Positions 36,541-49,142 of a stretch of 64,000 bases of DNA are shown here, piece by piece. The stretch is from Artemia franciscana (Eukaryota; Arthropoda; Branchiopoda; Anostraca; Artemiidae). The notes below the pieces were generated by a model. The model was not told the origin of the DNA, did not search any database, and worked only from the letters and a program-made list of their open reading frames with translations. The stretch covers positions 26,598,715 through 26,662,714 of the forward strand of contig NC_088880.1 of the NCBI RefSeq assembly GCF_032884065.1, in the 5' to 3' direction. The position numbers were made by a program, and so were the translations under genes. Position 1 is the first letter of the stretch. Every line of letters starts with the position of its first letter.

Positions 36541-39500
36541 GATAGATGGTCAGTAAATGAATCTTTTGACAGAATTTATGAGAAGAAAACGAGTATAATT
36601 TAAATACAACAACGAGAAGAAACAAAAATTTTCAAAAATAAAAATTGTCTCTGGTATACCAGATTGTCTTTCGCCTAATTATTCGAAAGACTATAAAGAT
36701 TTGAGTTTTTAATAAGATTATTAAGACCGGAGTTTTATTTATTTGTTTTTTGTGTGTGTTCTAATTGTGCAGGAAGTTAATGAAACTATGTAATATAGTT
36801 CTCTGTCTGTCGTAAAGAGGGATGCAGGTGCAAAATCCTAAAAAAACTGCTCTTAAATTTTGTCTTTCTAGTTTTGATGACTAATGAGCAAAACTCTCTT
36901 TTTGTAAGTAAAATTACTCAGACTTCATTTTTTAATTTTGATTAATTAATTAATTATTTTTTTGCCCATTTCCTACATTACAGGGTATAGAACAGATATT
37001 ACTTTAGACCAGAAATTCTATATTTACATATTACCTCGAGATTCGGAAATAGATTTATTCCTGGCAAACAGTGACAACCCAGGAAGGTAGAATGCACTGT
37101 GCCTAAGCAGACTCAACCTAGAAATGATTTAGGACAGACCCTTTTGGGGCTCCACACTACCAGGAAAGGCTTGGATACAGCATCATCAGCTCCAACTTTT
37201 CAAGATCTTCCTTGTAAATAATTTTCTAACTACTTAAGGTGTGCATCTTGAATATCTAGGTGCTCTAATCTTTTCAATAATATTGAGAAATTTATAGCAT
37301 TGAATGTTTTATTTGTGAATTAATATAATATAGATGTTTTTATTTGTGAATTAATGTAATATATATATAACTTCCCACCTTTTTCAAAAATGTTTTGCAC
37401 AAGTTCCTAAAGTAGGGCTTGTCATGAGTTGTCAAGTGTTTTTTTGTTTTAAACAGGAATTGACACTCACTTAGTAAGATTTGACGTTGAAGGTATTCCT
37501 TTAGGTCCATAAAATTAGGGTGTGACGATTATTACAAAATCGTGGAAATATTCGCATAGCCGTGAAATTTTTAGCCCCCTTTCCCCGCCTACTTGCACTT
37601 AAGCGCAAAATTTTATTTTGAGTCAAGGGTGGACCCCTCCCTCGTCCTATCATATTGATATGGGGAATCCAGATATACAGTTGGCATGGTTCCATCTGCT
37701 CTAGTTTCTGAGATACGGCTTATTACTATTTACAGGAATGAAAACAGATCTCACTGGTTTTTTAGCAGCCAACATCTAGTACAGACAAATTATAATAGCA
37801 ACACCTTGTATTTACGTCCAGCAGAAAACGGAGTTTAAAAGACAGGAAGAAATCTGAATTCTGAAATTGCACTGTCAAATCCAGTATTTTCTCCTATTTG
37901 ACCAAAAAAAAACAAAAAACATTGCTTTGCCATTTTTTCAAAAACTTGAAAAATGCTCATTTTTGGATTTGGCAGAGGGCATCCAAGGTGGTGGTGAGTG
38001 GGTACCGCTTCGGACATTTTGGACTTTTCCCCAGGAACAGTTTTTAATCAAAACTGTAAGGGAAATTGATATCGGTGTCTTCTCGTGCACTCTTCGTATT
38101 TGGAGAAATATCAATTTTCAGTTGAAGGAAACGTCTAATTTTGTGACTATTCTATTGGCATGATTACAGATAATGCCTAGGAAAAGTCGATGATTTCTAA
38201 AATTTTTTACTTACCATGAGCAGTTATTGGCGTTATTACTAAACCATTTCTTGGGTATAAAAAAAATGGTTTATTTTTTTGGTGACATCTTTTTAATAAA
38301 AATTTCAACAATTTCTTCGTCTGCACTATTTGACGGAACTTGAAGCAGTGATTTTGAAAAGCTCCTTATCTGCATTTTACCAAAATTGTCATATACGAAG
38401 TATGCAGGTGACGTCCCGAATATTACATAATAAGTTATACTTGGGGCCACAACAGTTCGTTTTAGAAAATGTCAGATATACCCTTTGGGTTATCTAACTT
38501 ATTGGCTTATTCCTGAATTTGTGGCCCCTTTTTTGTGATCTTTTATCTAGAAATTTGGAAAATCGGAAATTCGTCCCTAACGCGAAAATTATTTACAATC
38601 ATAGTGCTATTAAATCAAATTGAAAAAAATTTGAGGAATATACAGTATTTGAAATGCCCTCTACTCAAACGTAGGTTTTAGCACAAGTATAACTTAAATA
38701 ACAATTAATGGCTAAATATGGAAAAAAGGGAAATACCGACTTCTCAAATTCTAAAAAATTTCAATGTTTCGATAATTCTAAACTTACAGTTGATAGTATT
38801 TTTCAGTTCAGAAGAATTTTTCAGTTTTTTCTTAGGTACTCTTCAAGAAAAAAGTAATTTTCTAAATTCAAATAACTTCAATTTTCCATATTAATAACTT
38901 TTTTAACATTCTCCATACTCAAGTTCATGAGTAAATACGAACAAATTCTGGATATTTTTCAAACGGTGATAAAACTGGAAAAAAATCTACTTTTTTAATT
39001 TCTCCTGTTGCTTGATTTATGACTCGGTCAAATTAGACACTTCCTATACATCATTTGTGGTGGAAATTTAGTTCAGTTTTCAATCTTTTAAACAAAAGTA
39101 CTATGGTAACAATGGCGAAAAAAGTAAAAATGGTAGCAAACTTTAAAAAAGGTAGCGGTGTTATAACAGGTGACATTGTTTCTATGTTCCATTCCTTGAT
39201 GAATTGAATATGCACACATACGTTGGGGGGAAGTAGTGCCTGGGAGGAAGTATCGCCTCAATGCTCATACAAATGATCAGTAGGAAATTTTAGCTATTTT
39301 GACAAAGGTCCCCCTCCCCATCCCCCGTAATAATATTTCAATCGTAAAAATTAATTATAACATTCGAAAGATTAATAATGCTTTAAGATTATCACTAAAC
39401 CTTTAAGCTCTTTTTCATTATTAATTTAAAAGACTTTTTCCAACAAATGAGTTCTTCAAGGAAGAATAAAGAGCTCCATTAAACCAAAAATCAGCAGAAA

Positions 39501-39600
39501 TGAAGTCAAATAATAATCCAAGCTTAAAATTACTACAAATAACCATCAATAAATAAATGAAACCCATGCCAAAAGGAAATTACGACGAATAACCGAGTCA
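36541..39600. other. No gene recognised apart from the LINE fragment
   Basis: AT-rich, stop-dense sequence. Open stretches near 37867-38163 and 37501-37695 have no family resemblance and no typical exon boundaries. Confidence 0.5.
37055..37345 (-). pseudogene. LINE RT fragment, minus strand
   Basis: The minus strand reads KTFNAINFSILLKRLEHLDI followed by QDAHLK, stop, LENYLQGRS, stop, KVGADDAVSKPFLVVW; a frame change then gives GAPKGSVLNHF. This is the RT fingers/palm segment that normally ends in G-V-P-Q-G-S-V-L-G-P-L-L-F. Two stops and a frameshift show it is decayed. FADD and the remainder are not visible to its left in the window. Confidence 0.75.
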
Positions 39601-39604
39601 AGCT

Positions 39605-39905
39605 GAAAACGAGCAAAATTAACATGAGTCGGGCCCATGCCACCCCCATACCTTCTCAAGACCAGAACATAATTTGTGCTTTGCTGACAACAAAATACAT
39701 GAAAATGTTTTCATTTTTTCGCTTTAATAAATAAAAAATTATTAAAACTTTAAGGAATAAATATCTATAGCCTATATGTAAATTCAACTGACAATTTACG
39801 GTCATTTGTTTTTTGTTTTGTTTTTTCAGTAAAGTGCAACTTATGTTCTGGTCTTGCGAAGGAATGTGGTGTTTCAACCCTACTCATGTTAATATTTGCT
39901 CGTTT
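39605..39905. repeat. Inverted repeat with arms of about 90-100 bp
   Basis: ACAAAATACATGAAAATGTT and CAAGACCAGAACATAA on the left are matched by TTATGTTCTGGTCTTG and ACTCATGTTAAT.TTTGCTCG on the right. Arms are about 39605-39705 and 39820-39903, strongest around the shared AACATAA/TTATGTT block, with a spacer near 39710-39815. A small fold-back or MITE-like element. Confidence 0.7.
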
Positions 39906-42900
39906 TTTATTGTCGAGTCTGAGTTTCCTCAGACTCGGCAGTTTAGAGTATCAGTTCAATTTTTGCTCAAAGACTAATTGGGTAAGTTGTTGTCTTTCTA
40001 AGGAGGATATTGCTTCAAATAGTTTCCGTATCGAGGGGATAAATGGAAATAGTTATCAAGATTTCCGGGAGCACATGAACATTCCTGGGATTTTTGATAA
40101 GAGTTCCATTATTCTTTGCTAATTAGAAAAGACAAGGGAAATGAGAATGCTTTAATTGAAGAAAGAATGACCTCTTTGAGAAGGTTTAAGACGCGAGAAA
40201 GATTGTTTTAAGCAGTAGTGTGCCTAGTTCTTAAGCCTACCAGAACTATTTCTAGGAAAAGGATATCTAAGTTTTTCACTACCCTTGTTCTCAGACAGAC
40301 GTGGTAGTGCTATACTGCTGTCATTAGAAAGACGGCACTAGATCCAAGGACTAGAATTTTTTTATGATTCAAGAAAATCTATTTATCAGGGTGTTATCAG
40401 GAAATTTTCACTTTAATTGTATCTAAATTTGACTGTTAACTCAAGACTAAATTTAACTGTTTAAGTTTATTTGTTCCTTTAAAAAAGATATTAATATTTA
40501 TAAGAAAAGACGGATTTGGGCCTTTTAAATTAGTACTACTCGGCATTACAAATACATATCTAAAAGCCCTAATTCCGACCAAAGGCGTTAAGGCTGTTAA
40601 TATTTAAATAACTTAGGTTGAAAGACATTCATCAATTTATTAATTCCACACAATGTTTATTTACTAATTATCGAGAAAAAAATTATATCAGTTTAATAAT
40701 TAAGAAACACTGAAAATTTTAACAGGGAAGACGTACTTTTCATGTGACATAACAGTTATGTCATAGGGAAAAAATGTCCATTTACTCGAAGTCGTTGATT
40801 AAATATGGCTTATCTGACTTAGTAAAGTTCATTCAATACCCCCGACGGCTGGATGGCATGAGCAGACAAAGTTTCTCCACAGTCTCTTTCTTCTTTCCTT
40901 TATTGAAACCACGGGCTTGGTCAACCCGCTTGAGACTCTAGGCGGGCGTGCTTTTCTAAAAGTTAAAAAACAAGTATTGGTCCAATAAGAGATCCATACT
41001 TACCCCCGCCGTTTCCCCGTGCCATTTAACCAAACACTTGGAAAATTATAGTTCTATGAATATCTACCTTAGTTCTGCCCTAGGAATGACGTATGGACGG
41101 ATGATAGACTTATCTATTAATAAATGAACTGACATCATTTTTATACAATCTTAATAAGGGCTTATGCCAGATTTGCCTCTCACTCAATAGGACTATCTGT
41201 CTTGGTCTTTTCTACAATTAGCCATGGCTTGATACTTAGAATTGGCTGCTTTTACACAGACGATGAAATCATTAAAATCATACACTTCCCCACAATGTTT
41301 CGGTTAGATTTCAATCTGATGATAAAAGGAATCTGCGGCCATAATTGTGTGACTAGGTTCAGAGTAAAAAATTTAAACTTTGTCCAATAAAACTTTCTCC
41401 CAATAGTTTACCAAGTAAATAATAAAGATGAAAAACGTCTAACTTTTACTTTTAACTTTTTACTTTTACTAACTTTACTAACTAACTTTACTTTACTAAC
41501 TTTTACTTACTTTTAACTTTTACTTTTCCTCGAACAGTTATCTAGCTAGAGGCAAATATGTTTTGTATTCCTAAAATGACAAAAAAGTCATACATACAAT
41601 TTAAGATTTTTTTTTCTTTTTTCTTCCACTAATAGCCTCATTCCACAATGCAGCTTAAGTTTTGGGTTTGGCCTTAGTGCTAATTGCAACAAGCCTGTCA
41701 CTACATTTCGCCATCCCTCTAGTAAACACGGCTTCTTTGAGGGAACCCATACGTGGTAACGTGATGACTTCTGGATGATTAGCACAGAAATACAATTTGT
41801 CTGAAGAGCTTGTTTTTTTTTTTTTATACAAATCTCTTGATTGGTTGGTCTTTTCCATGTGAAGTTTCCAGTAAATGTAAGTGTAACAGCCGTCTTTTAG
41901 ATTATCTTTATTGTGGTTTGATCATACTCCTTAAATTTGAAACATATACCACATTCTTCATGCCATAACGTGGTAAATTCTAATATATACAATATAATAT
42001 TCTATACGAATAATAAGAGCAATTAAAACTTGGATGAGAATTAAAGAAAAAGCATTTTGCATCCTATGATTAGGAAGATACCTCTTATTTGAGGCAAGTT
42101 TTCATATGCAATGTGGGACACTTGGGTTGTACCTTTTTGTATAATCAGCAATTAAAGTTTTATCTATTTGCTTGGTTTTGGATGTCTTACTCTTTTGTTA
42201 GGGGCATTAGACGTCGTTCCTGAAATTGCATCTTTTTCAATAGCTGTTAGGGCGTCGTAAATGACTGAGTTTTTTCCTTAGAACATCCTAAAGTTGTGAG
42301 AAACAAAACATTTACATACTCTAATTCTGTTTCGTTTTCTATCATTAAGTGTATATCCAAACAAGTTGTTCCTTGTGTCTGAAACTCTTCGTCGTCTCTT
42401 AACCGGTAGCTCTGCAGCACATACCATAGGGAAAGCCCTTCTTCTAGTAATATCTTTCCCCCAAAATTCAGTATTCGTTTTCTTCCGCCAATCTTTTGAA
42501 AATTTTAAGCTACATTTACACCGGCATTTTCCATTGCAAGGTATGCGGGGAAGGTGGTTTTCTCCTAACTTTTTAGCTCTGATAATGTTTCTTTCTTCAG
42601 GTGCTATACATTTCTTTTTTCTAATTCTTTTGTCCTCTTCTTTGTCTCACCGTCATCTGCTTCTTTTGTCTTCCTTTAATGTTGATATCCTTGTTGCTTA
42701 TTAGTATATTTGAGTTTCTGGTATATTCATAATTTTTAAACTTAAATGTCCTCAGCTGCCAACAGCTTGTACTTGATTATTAAAGGCCCTAAGTACGAAA
42801 TGGTATTAGGGTGCTTTAACTAATTAACGGGCACCTAGGATTTTCTTGAATCAAGAATGGTCTCTAAACGGAGTTAGGGCCTATATAAATTATTCCAGTA

Positions 42901-44040
42901 CTTGAGATGGGCATATATTTTGAAAGAGAGGTGCACCTTTCAGCATAGATATATAATCTAAAATAAAACTCAAATTGAAAAGAATAGAATTAGGGCGTTT
43001 TAACTTCTGAGGGCAATTTACTGTGAGCCAACACTTATTCACCACTGCGGAATTCTCACTTGGATTCGGAAATTTATTCGGAAATTTATTGTGAACCAAT
43101 ATTTATTTCCCCACTGCAGGATTCTGACTTGAATTTGGAAATTTTAATCTCTGTAATTCTCGTTATTCGGGTTCAGAGACGCCAAGCGAATTAGTTCCCG
43201 AAAGCCCCTCGTTCTCAGCATCCCCATCAGACTAGACCAAAGTATACACTGTTTAAAGAGTATTTTGAAGTAGATTGAAGCATCTTCTTCTTACCAACTA
43301 AAGTTGGGATGGATGAACTTTGTGTTGTGAGTATAAATAAAAAGTTTGAGTGCATTTTTGTCATATGCATTTATTTGTCAACAAAAATGATGATGGTGAA
43401 GTTGGGGGGACTAACGATAAAAAGCTCCGCGAGGAGCGCTGAACCGGTCTAAGGCCAATTGTGCATAGTGTTTACATCGTAAAATTTTGCATAACTAATT
43501 AGTATTATCAGCGAAAACAACTTATTCTATTTTATTTAAAACCACAGTGTACTAAAGTAACTAGTCAGGCTTGTTACAAGTTCCGTTGGACTACCAAAGA
43601 CAGTGAAAGTTTAATCTGCTTATTTGAATGTTTACATGGAAACATTCACATATATATCGTAAAAATTTAGGCAAAAAAAAGGAATTCAACTTCTAATGAA
43701 AAAATCTCCATTTGTCGTTATCCAGTTCCCAGTAGTAGAAGGTACCAAAATTAATGAAAAAGAGAAACTTCTATAAAAAATCAGCAAAAATAAGCTAAAA
43801 ACGTCAACTGGCCTTACTGAGCTATTAGAGAGGGTAGATTTTATTGCCCCCTCCTCCAGTTGGGATTACGAACCATCTGTTGATAGGAATTAAGTTAAAA
43901 AAAAGGATTCCAGCCAACAAACATCTTCAAAAGAAAAAGAAAACAACAGCTTAAGAGGGTGTACCTTACCATTTAAGCCTCAGTTTTCTTTGGGAATCAA
44001 TGGATAGCTAATATTTGCATTTTCACAGATGAGAAAGGTT
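39906..44040. other. No gene recognised
   Basis: I found no protein family, tRNA or known repeat here except a short degenerate array of TTTACTAAC/TTTAACTTTTAC words at 41440-41530. The open stretch 39886-40122 and the one at 42366-42704 have no recognisable domain. Confidence 0.45.
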
Positions 44041-44540
44041 TTTATATTGATATCTTTGGTCAGGGCCGTATCTAGGATCTTTGCTGCGGGGGGCTGTTAG
44101 TATTTTGAAGGGGGGCTATAAAGAGAACTTTAAAACCTATTAAAATATGGTTTGTTGATTTTTATTACTCTTTACGAATCGGACAAATATTTTTACAGCC
44201 GTGTCCTTGGTAATTTGACGAACTGTTTTTAAATAAACAGTATCGTTTGCGCGTATTATTTTTACCGTATTTTTTGCACGTATTTAGGGAATAAAAAAAT
44301 GTTTTTATATTTATATTCAAGGTCAGGGCCGTATCCAGGATCTTTGCTTTGGGGGGCTATTAGTTTTTTGAAGCGGGGAGGGGGCTATAAAGAGAACTTT
44401 AATACCTATCAAAGTATGGTTTACTGATTTTTATTACTCTTTACGAATCGGACAAACATTTTATACAGCCTTTCCTTGGTAATTTAACACTGTTTTTAGA
44501 TAAACAGCATCGTTTGCGCGTTTTTTTTTACCTTTTTTTG
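44041..44540. repeat. Tandem duplication, period about 270 bp
   Basis: GGTCAGGGCCGTATC.AGGAT followed by TTTGCT...GGGGGGCT occurs near 44060 and 44329, then in both copies ATAAAGAGAACTTTAA.ACCT, TTTTATTACTCTTTACGAAT, CGGACAAA and ATCGTTTGCGCG. Two complete copies. Confidence 0.88.
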
Positions 44541-44757
44541 CCTTAATTTAATCTATGAGGTAGATTAATGGAAATACATATGTTAATACTGACAGAATAT
44601 CTGCCACATTCTTGATAATGTTCAGTAACAGTGGGTGATTCCAGGGTGGTTCCAGGCTGACACAACGGATGATTCTATGCGAACTTCGCATTCGATAGCA
44701 ACTACTTGTCGGTAGCAACAGGCTGGGAAACATACTTGAATAATAGTCGCCGGAGTC

Positions 44758-44885
44758 TACCCCCCCCCGGAGTTTAACACCCCCCTGGGAAATACCCCCT
44801 GCAGAAAATACCCTCCCCCCGGAAAATACCCCCTGTGGAAAATAGCCCCTCACAAAAAATATCCCCTCGGAACATAACCCCCCAC
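44758..44885. repeat. C-rich degenerate tandem repeat
   Basis: CCCCC..GGAAAATACCCCCTG units recur about every 20-30 bp. They are the reverse complement of the G-rich type at 1505-1735. Confidence 0.65.
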
Positions 44886-45424
44886 CATAGAAAATAAGTG
44901 CTTTCCAAATTCAAATTTGCGAATTTTATTTGAGTTTTTTTCAGTAGGAGGAACACATTTTGCCACTAGTGTATTGTACGCCATTCACTCAAGTTTTACG
45001 CTTTGTTAAACTCGGGAGCAAACCGGTTCCAATGTTAGTTTCTATCAGCTTAGCACGAGACAAGGCAAAGACAAGTGACAGAATAGATGTGAAATCTATA
45101 ATTTGGGTTGCATATTTGCACATAAGGGGGGGGGAAGTATTTGGACAGTTGAAGGTCAGAAAACAATTCTTAGTTCATAATATGCAGAATTAATTGTACC
45201 TAACACATTTTGCATGCAGACCCGCTATACTTTACCCCCCCCCCCCTAATGTGATTATATATATAGCCCAAAATTGTTTCTAAAGTAACGAGAAAACTAA
45301 CGAAGAAACCGGTTTGTTCTCGAGTCTTACACATCGTAAACATGAGTGAGTGGCGTATAATACACAAGCACCGGAATTTTTCATGGAGAGAGAGAACCGG
45401 ATTTCCCGGTATCATTTACAATGA

Positions 45425-45710
45425 TCAGAAGTTATATTTTAAAAAACAAGTTCTTTCAATTGAAAGTAAGGAGCAGCATCAAAACTTAAAACAAACAGAA
45501 ACTATTACGTATATGAAAGGTGTTGGTCCTTCCACAAAACCTTGCTCTTTACGCTAAGGTTTTGACTTTTGTCCTAATTCTTTAAAAATGGTTCCTAAGA
45601 CACAATGGCCGTTTAATTAAAACAATAAGCTTTGCTTAAAAATCATAGTAAAAGACAGAAATTATTACGTATATGAAAGGGGTTGCTCCTCCTTAAGTTT
45701 TTCTTGTAGA
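45425..45710 (+). mobile_element. Fold-back element fragment (hairpin modules only)
   Basis: AAACAAGTTCTTTCAATTGA, GTAAGGAGCAGCATCAAAAC, ATTACGTATATGAAAGG and GCTCTTTACGCTAAGGTTTT match hairpin module 2. A second ACAGAAATTATTACGTATAT follows near 45656. It lies just left of the large inverted repeat. Confidence 0.75.
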
Positions 45711-46079
45711 ACTTAAGAACAAAGCTTATTAGTAGTGAGAGCATTGGGGATTCAAACACAGCCCTATCCCACCATTCCTTGACAGCCCTATCCCTGCTTT
45801 TAAAGACACCCCTATCCTTTCATTCCAACGACAGCCAGCAGGTGCATGTTATATCATAGGGAATGTTTTTCCAGGAGATGCAGGTGCATGTTGCGCCGTA
45901 TGGAATGTTTACTTTTGCACATGTTATGTTTGCTTGTTACATAATACTTTCTCTGTTTTAAAAAAAAAAACTTCAGGGCCCCGTCAAATCATGTTTTCTT
46001 TTATTGTTACGTAATAAGGGTTGCATGTCACCTAATAGAGAGTGTGTAAAAAACTTACGAGGGCCAGGGAAAGCCTTCA

Positions 46080-46490
46080 GGGCCCGCATGTGGGAAACCT
46101 TCAAGACGCCAGACCATAGCGAGCGATTCCACCAGGCCCCGTAACACCCAGTTCCAACGGGGGCCCCTAGTATCCAATTTCACAGGGCCCACTAACCTAA
46201 CCATCGGGGCCCTATCATCCAATTTCACTAGTGGCCCTAATATTCAATTCCAACGGGGAGCCCTAGCTTCGAATTTTATCGGGCTCCTAACCTAACAACT
46301 GTGGGCCCCTAGCATCCAATTCCATCGGGGGCCGCCCAGCATCTAATTTCACCGGCTCCACCTAACCCCGAGCCCCTTGTATCTAATTCAAGCGGGGCCC
46401 TCGCGAGCAATTATAGCAGGTCTCCCTAGCAACCAATTCCAATAGAAGCCCTTGATTCCAATTCTATCGGGACCCTTGAACAACCAATTT
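46080..46490. repeat. GGGCCCC minisatellite, left arm
   Basis: About 10-12 degenerate units of roughly 30-40 bp, typified by GGGCCCCTAGCATCCAATT followed by CCA or TCAC. Recurring CCTAACC lies between some units. Confidence 0.9.
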
Positions 46491-48509
46491 CACCGACAAG
46501 ACGTTTTTCAAGACGTTCCAAGATTTCTTTGGTTGAGATGTAGGATTACTTGTGCTATGGATGACGCGTTCTAACGTGACTTGTTTTTTCAGGCCCTGTG
46601 GGATACCTGCTTGTGACTTTAGAGAACACGCACGTGGGTGTTACGCAATGACGATGTACACGTAGCATGTTACATAATGCTATGAGAGATTTTATTTTTT
46701 TCAGCTGTTTTCCTTATTTTCACAGGGAACATTTATCAACTAAAGATTTTTTGTCTACATAATGACTCGAAAGAGAATCCCCCTAAATGAATGGAGCACT
46801 AACCAGTTCTACTAAGAAAGGCTTCCTAATGTTTTGATTCAGCGAATACATTCTAGATGATAGACTATTGCACTATTGCACGAATCCCCTGTTCGCGCAT
46901 ACTAGAATGATTAAATGAATTGCGTGTCCACATATGGAGGCAATAATTGACACGCAGAGGGGAAAATTGATTACTGGAAATTGTTTACATTTGCAGTACA
47001 CCTGCATGTTAAGTAATACTTAAGAGGGCGTTATCAGATAATATCGGAGAGTTGTTCTTAGTGCATTTTCTAGTAACGATCTTTTACTCTTTTGGAACTT
47101 GAATGTGCTATCAGAGATGATTTAAAAGCGAGAATATCATTATAGCTAGAACATGGTCCATTTTCATATATGGTCAAAAATATTTCTTTTCCTTTTTATC
47201 TATATAATTTACCACATATTACGAACCATTGGATTTAAATCATAATTTTATCAAGAAAATTTTTTGAAAAAAATGTCATAGGAATGATATTACGGGTCAT
47301 AAGGATGCAACAGGCCAGCCCGATAATATCATGGTAACGTGAATGTTCGGACAAAAATTTTCTAGATCTTAAAGTTAAGCTGAGAGGTGTTAAAATAGTT
47401 TTTTCAATTGAGGGGGAGTGAAATCTAACGCTCACTCAAAGAAACGAGGTACTTCATAAAAGCTCTCAATAATATCTTAACCTGGCTTAAATTTACCTCT
47501 AACGAGATTAAGTGAACTTTGAAGAGAAAATATTATTCGAGTGTCCGCTTGTCAGCCGGGGATGCACAGTCTTCGCTGAGCGAAACGAGGCATTTTCACT
47601 AAAAGGCCTTAAAATATATTATTATGGTTTGAATTTACCTCTAAAAACAAGCTTCCCCTCTGGAATTTCTTGGTAGGATCCCGGCTTTTCTTTAATTTAT
47701 TGTTTCGTTTTGCTTATATTTTATCCTTTACAAGCTTTTTCCACGTTTTGTTTTCTCTATTATTGAATTTGTCCTGCTTTTTTCTGTGTTTTAATAATAC
47801 TTGTCAATTTGTTTTTATTAATAAAATTTGTATGTACAATAAAAGTTTGTATCAGGATAAAACTTCGACAGGTAATCGTTTACGCAATTTAATCATCTTG
47901 TAGCTTGTGTATATAGGTATTGTCTTTAAAGATTGCCTCTAGAATGTATGGTAAAATCTGTGTAGTAAAGAGAAAAAAGAGAGATTTGTGATCATATATG
48001 AACTTGCACCATATTCTAGCCGTAATGGTACTTTCACCCTTATTTTATCTTTGATAGTACATTCAAGTTCCAACAGAGTAAAAGACTCTTACTAAAAATG
48101 CACTAAAAACAACCCTCCAACATTATCTGAAGTTACTCTCTAAAGCATTACTTAACATGCTGGTGTACCTCGAATATAAGCGATTTTCAGTAATCAATTT
48201 TCCCCTCTGCGTGTCAATTATTGCATCCATATGGGCACAAGAAGTTCATTTAATCATACTAGTATGTGCGAACAAGGGATTCTTCTAACGTGCAAACATG
48301 AAATCTCTTAAAGTATTATTTAACTTCCCACGTGTGCGTCGTCGTTACGTTACGTCAGCGTATGTATCTTTCACAATTGCAAGCGGGGATCCCCTACAGG
48401 GCATGAAGACACAAGACACGTTAGAATACATCATCCTTAACATAAGTAAACATTCCCCTTTTACATCTCAAAGAAGTCTTTAAACGTTTTAAAAAACGTC
48501 TTGTCGGTG

Positions 48510-48985
48510 AAAATGGTTGCTAGGGGGCCCCCCGATGGTATTGGATACTAGGGCCTCTGTTGGAATTGGTTGCTATAGGACCCTGCTGTGATTGCTCTTA
48601 AGGACCCTTCTTGAATTGGATGCTAGAAGCCTGGTGGTTAGGTTAAATTAGGGTACCGCTGAAATTGGATGCTAGGAGCCCCAATGGAATTTGATGACAG
48701 GGGCTCCCTGGTGATCTGTTTGAGTTAGGGGTCCGGTGAAATCGGATGCTAGGGCTCCCCGCTAAAATTAGTTGTTAGGGCAGTGAAGTTGGATGTTAGG
48801 GCCCCCGGTGGTTATACTAGGGGCCCGATGTAATTGGATGTTAAGGCCCAATGTAATTGGATGCTAGGGTTCCTCAGTTAAATTGGGTGCTAGGGCCCCA
48901 GTTGTTAGGCTAGGGGTCGAGTGAAAGGGTCCCCGCTAGGATTGGATGCTTGAGGGCCTTTTGGAATTGCTTTCTAGGGTCCAGT
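48510..48985. repeat. GGGCCCC minisatellite, right arm (inverted)
   Basis: The reverse-complement form: units of AATTGGATGCTAGGGCCCC type, with occasional GGTTAGG. Unit number and order only partly mirror the left arm. Confidence 0.9.
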
Positions 48986-49142
48986 GTCTTGAAAGCTCCT
49001 CACTAGCGGGCCTTGAAAGTTTTTCTTTCCCTTGCCCTCGTAGGTTCTTTAAATGGTTCTTACTCTGGCCTCAAAGGTAACTTGTAAACCCTGTTACGTA
49101 ACAGCCAAAGAAAACTTGGTTTGACGGGTTCCTGAGGGTTTC

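Larger units (their letters stand above)
45970..49130. mobile_element. Large inverted repeat (fold-back element), 3.2 kb
   Basis: The left arm (about 45970-47170) and right arm (about 47985-49130) are diverged reverse complements. Matched pairs include CCGTCAAATCATGTTTTCTT with AAGAAAACTTGGTTTGACGG; CACCGACAAGACGTTTTT with AAAAACGTCTTGTCGGTG; TTCTAACGTGACTTGT with ACAAGACACGTTAGAA; TTGACACGCAGAGGGGAAAA with TTTTCCCCTCTGCGTGTCAA; and AACTTGAATGTGCTATCA with TGATAGTACATTCAAGTT. The spacer of about 0.8 kb contains a direct repeat around AAACGAGG (47443 and 47583). No coding gene was recognised, so it is probably a non-autonomous fold-back element. Confidence 0.88.

Noticed and set aside
39886..40122. 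78-codon open frame.
   Set aside because: It starts inside an inverted-repeat arm and has no recognisable domain.
46080..48985. CRISPR-like array, because of regularly spaced repeats.
   Set aside because: Units are degenerate, unequal in length, lack unique spacers, and lie in a eukaryotic fold-back element.
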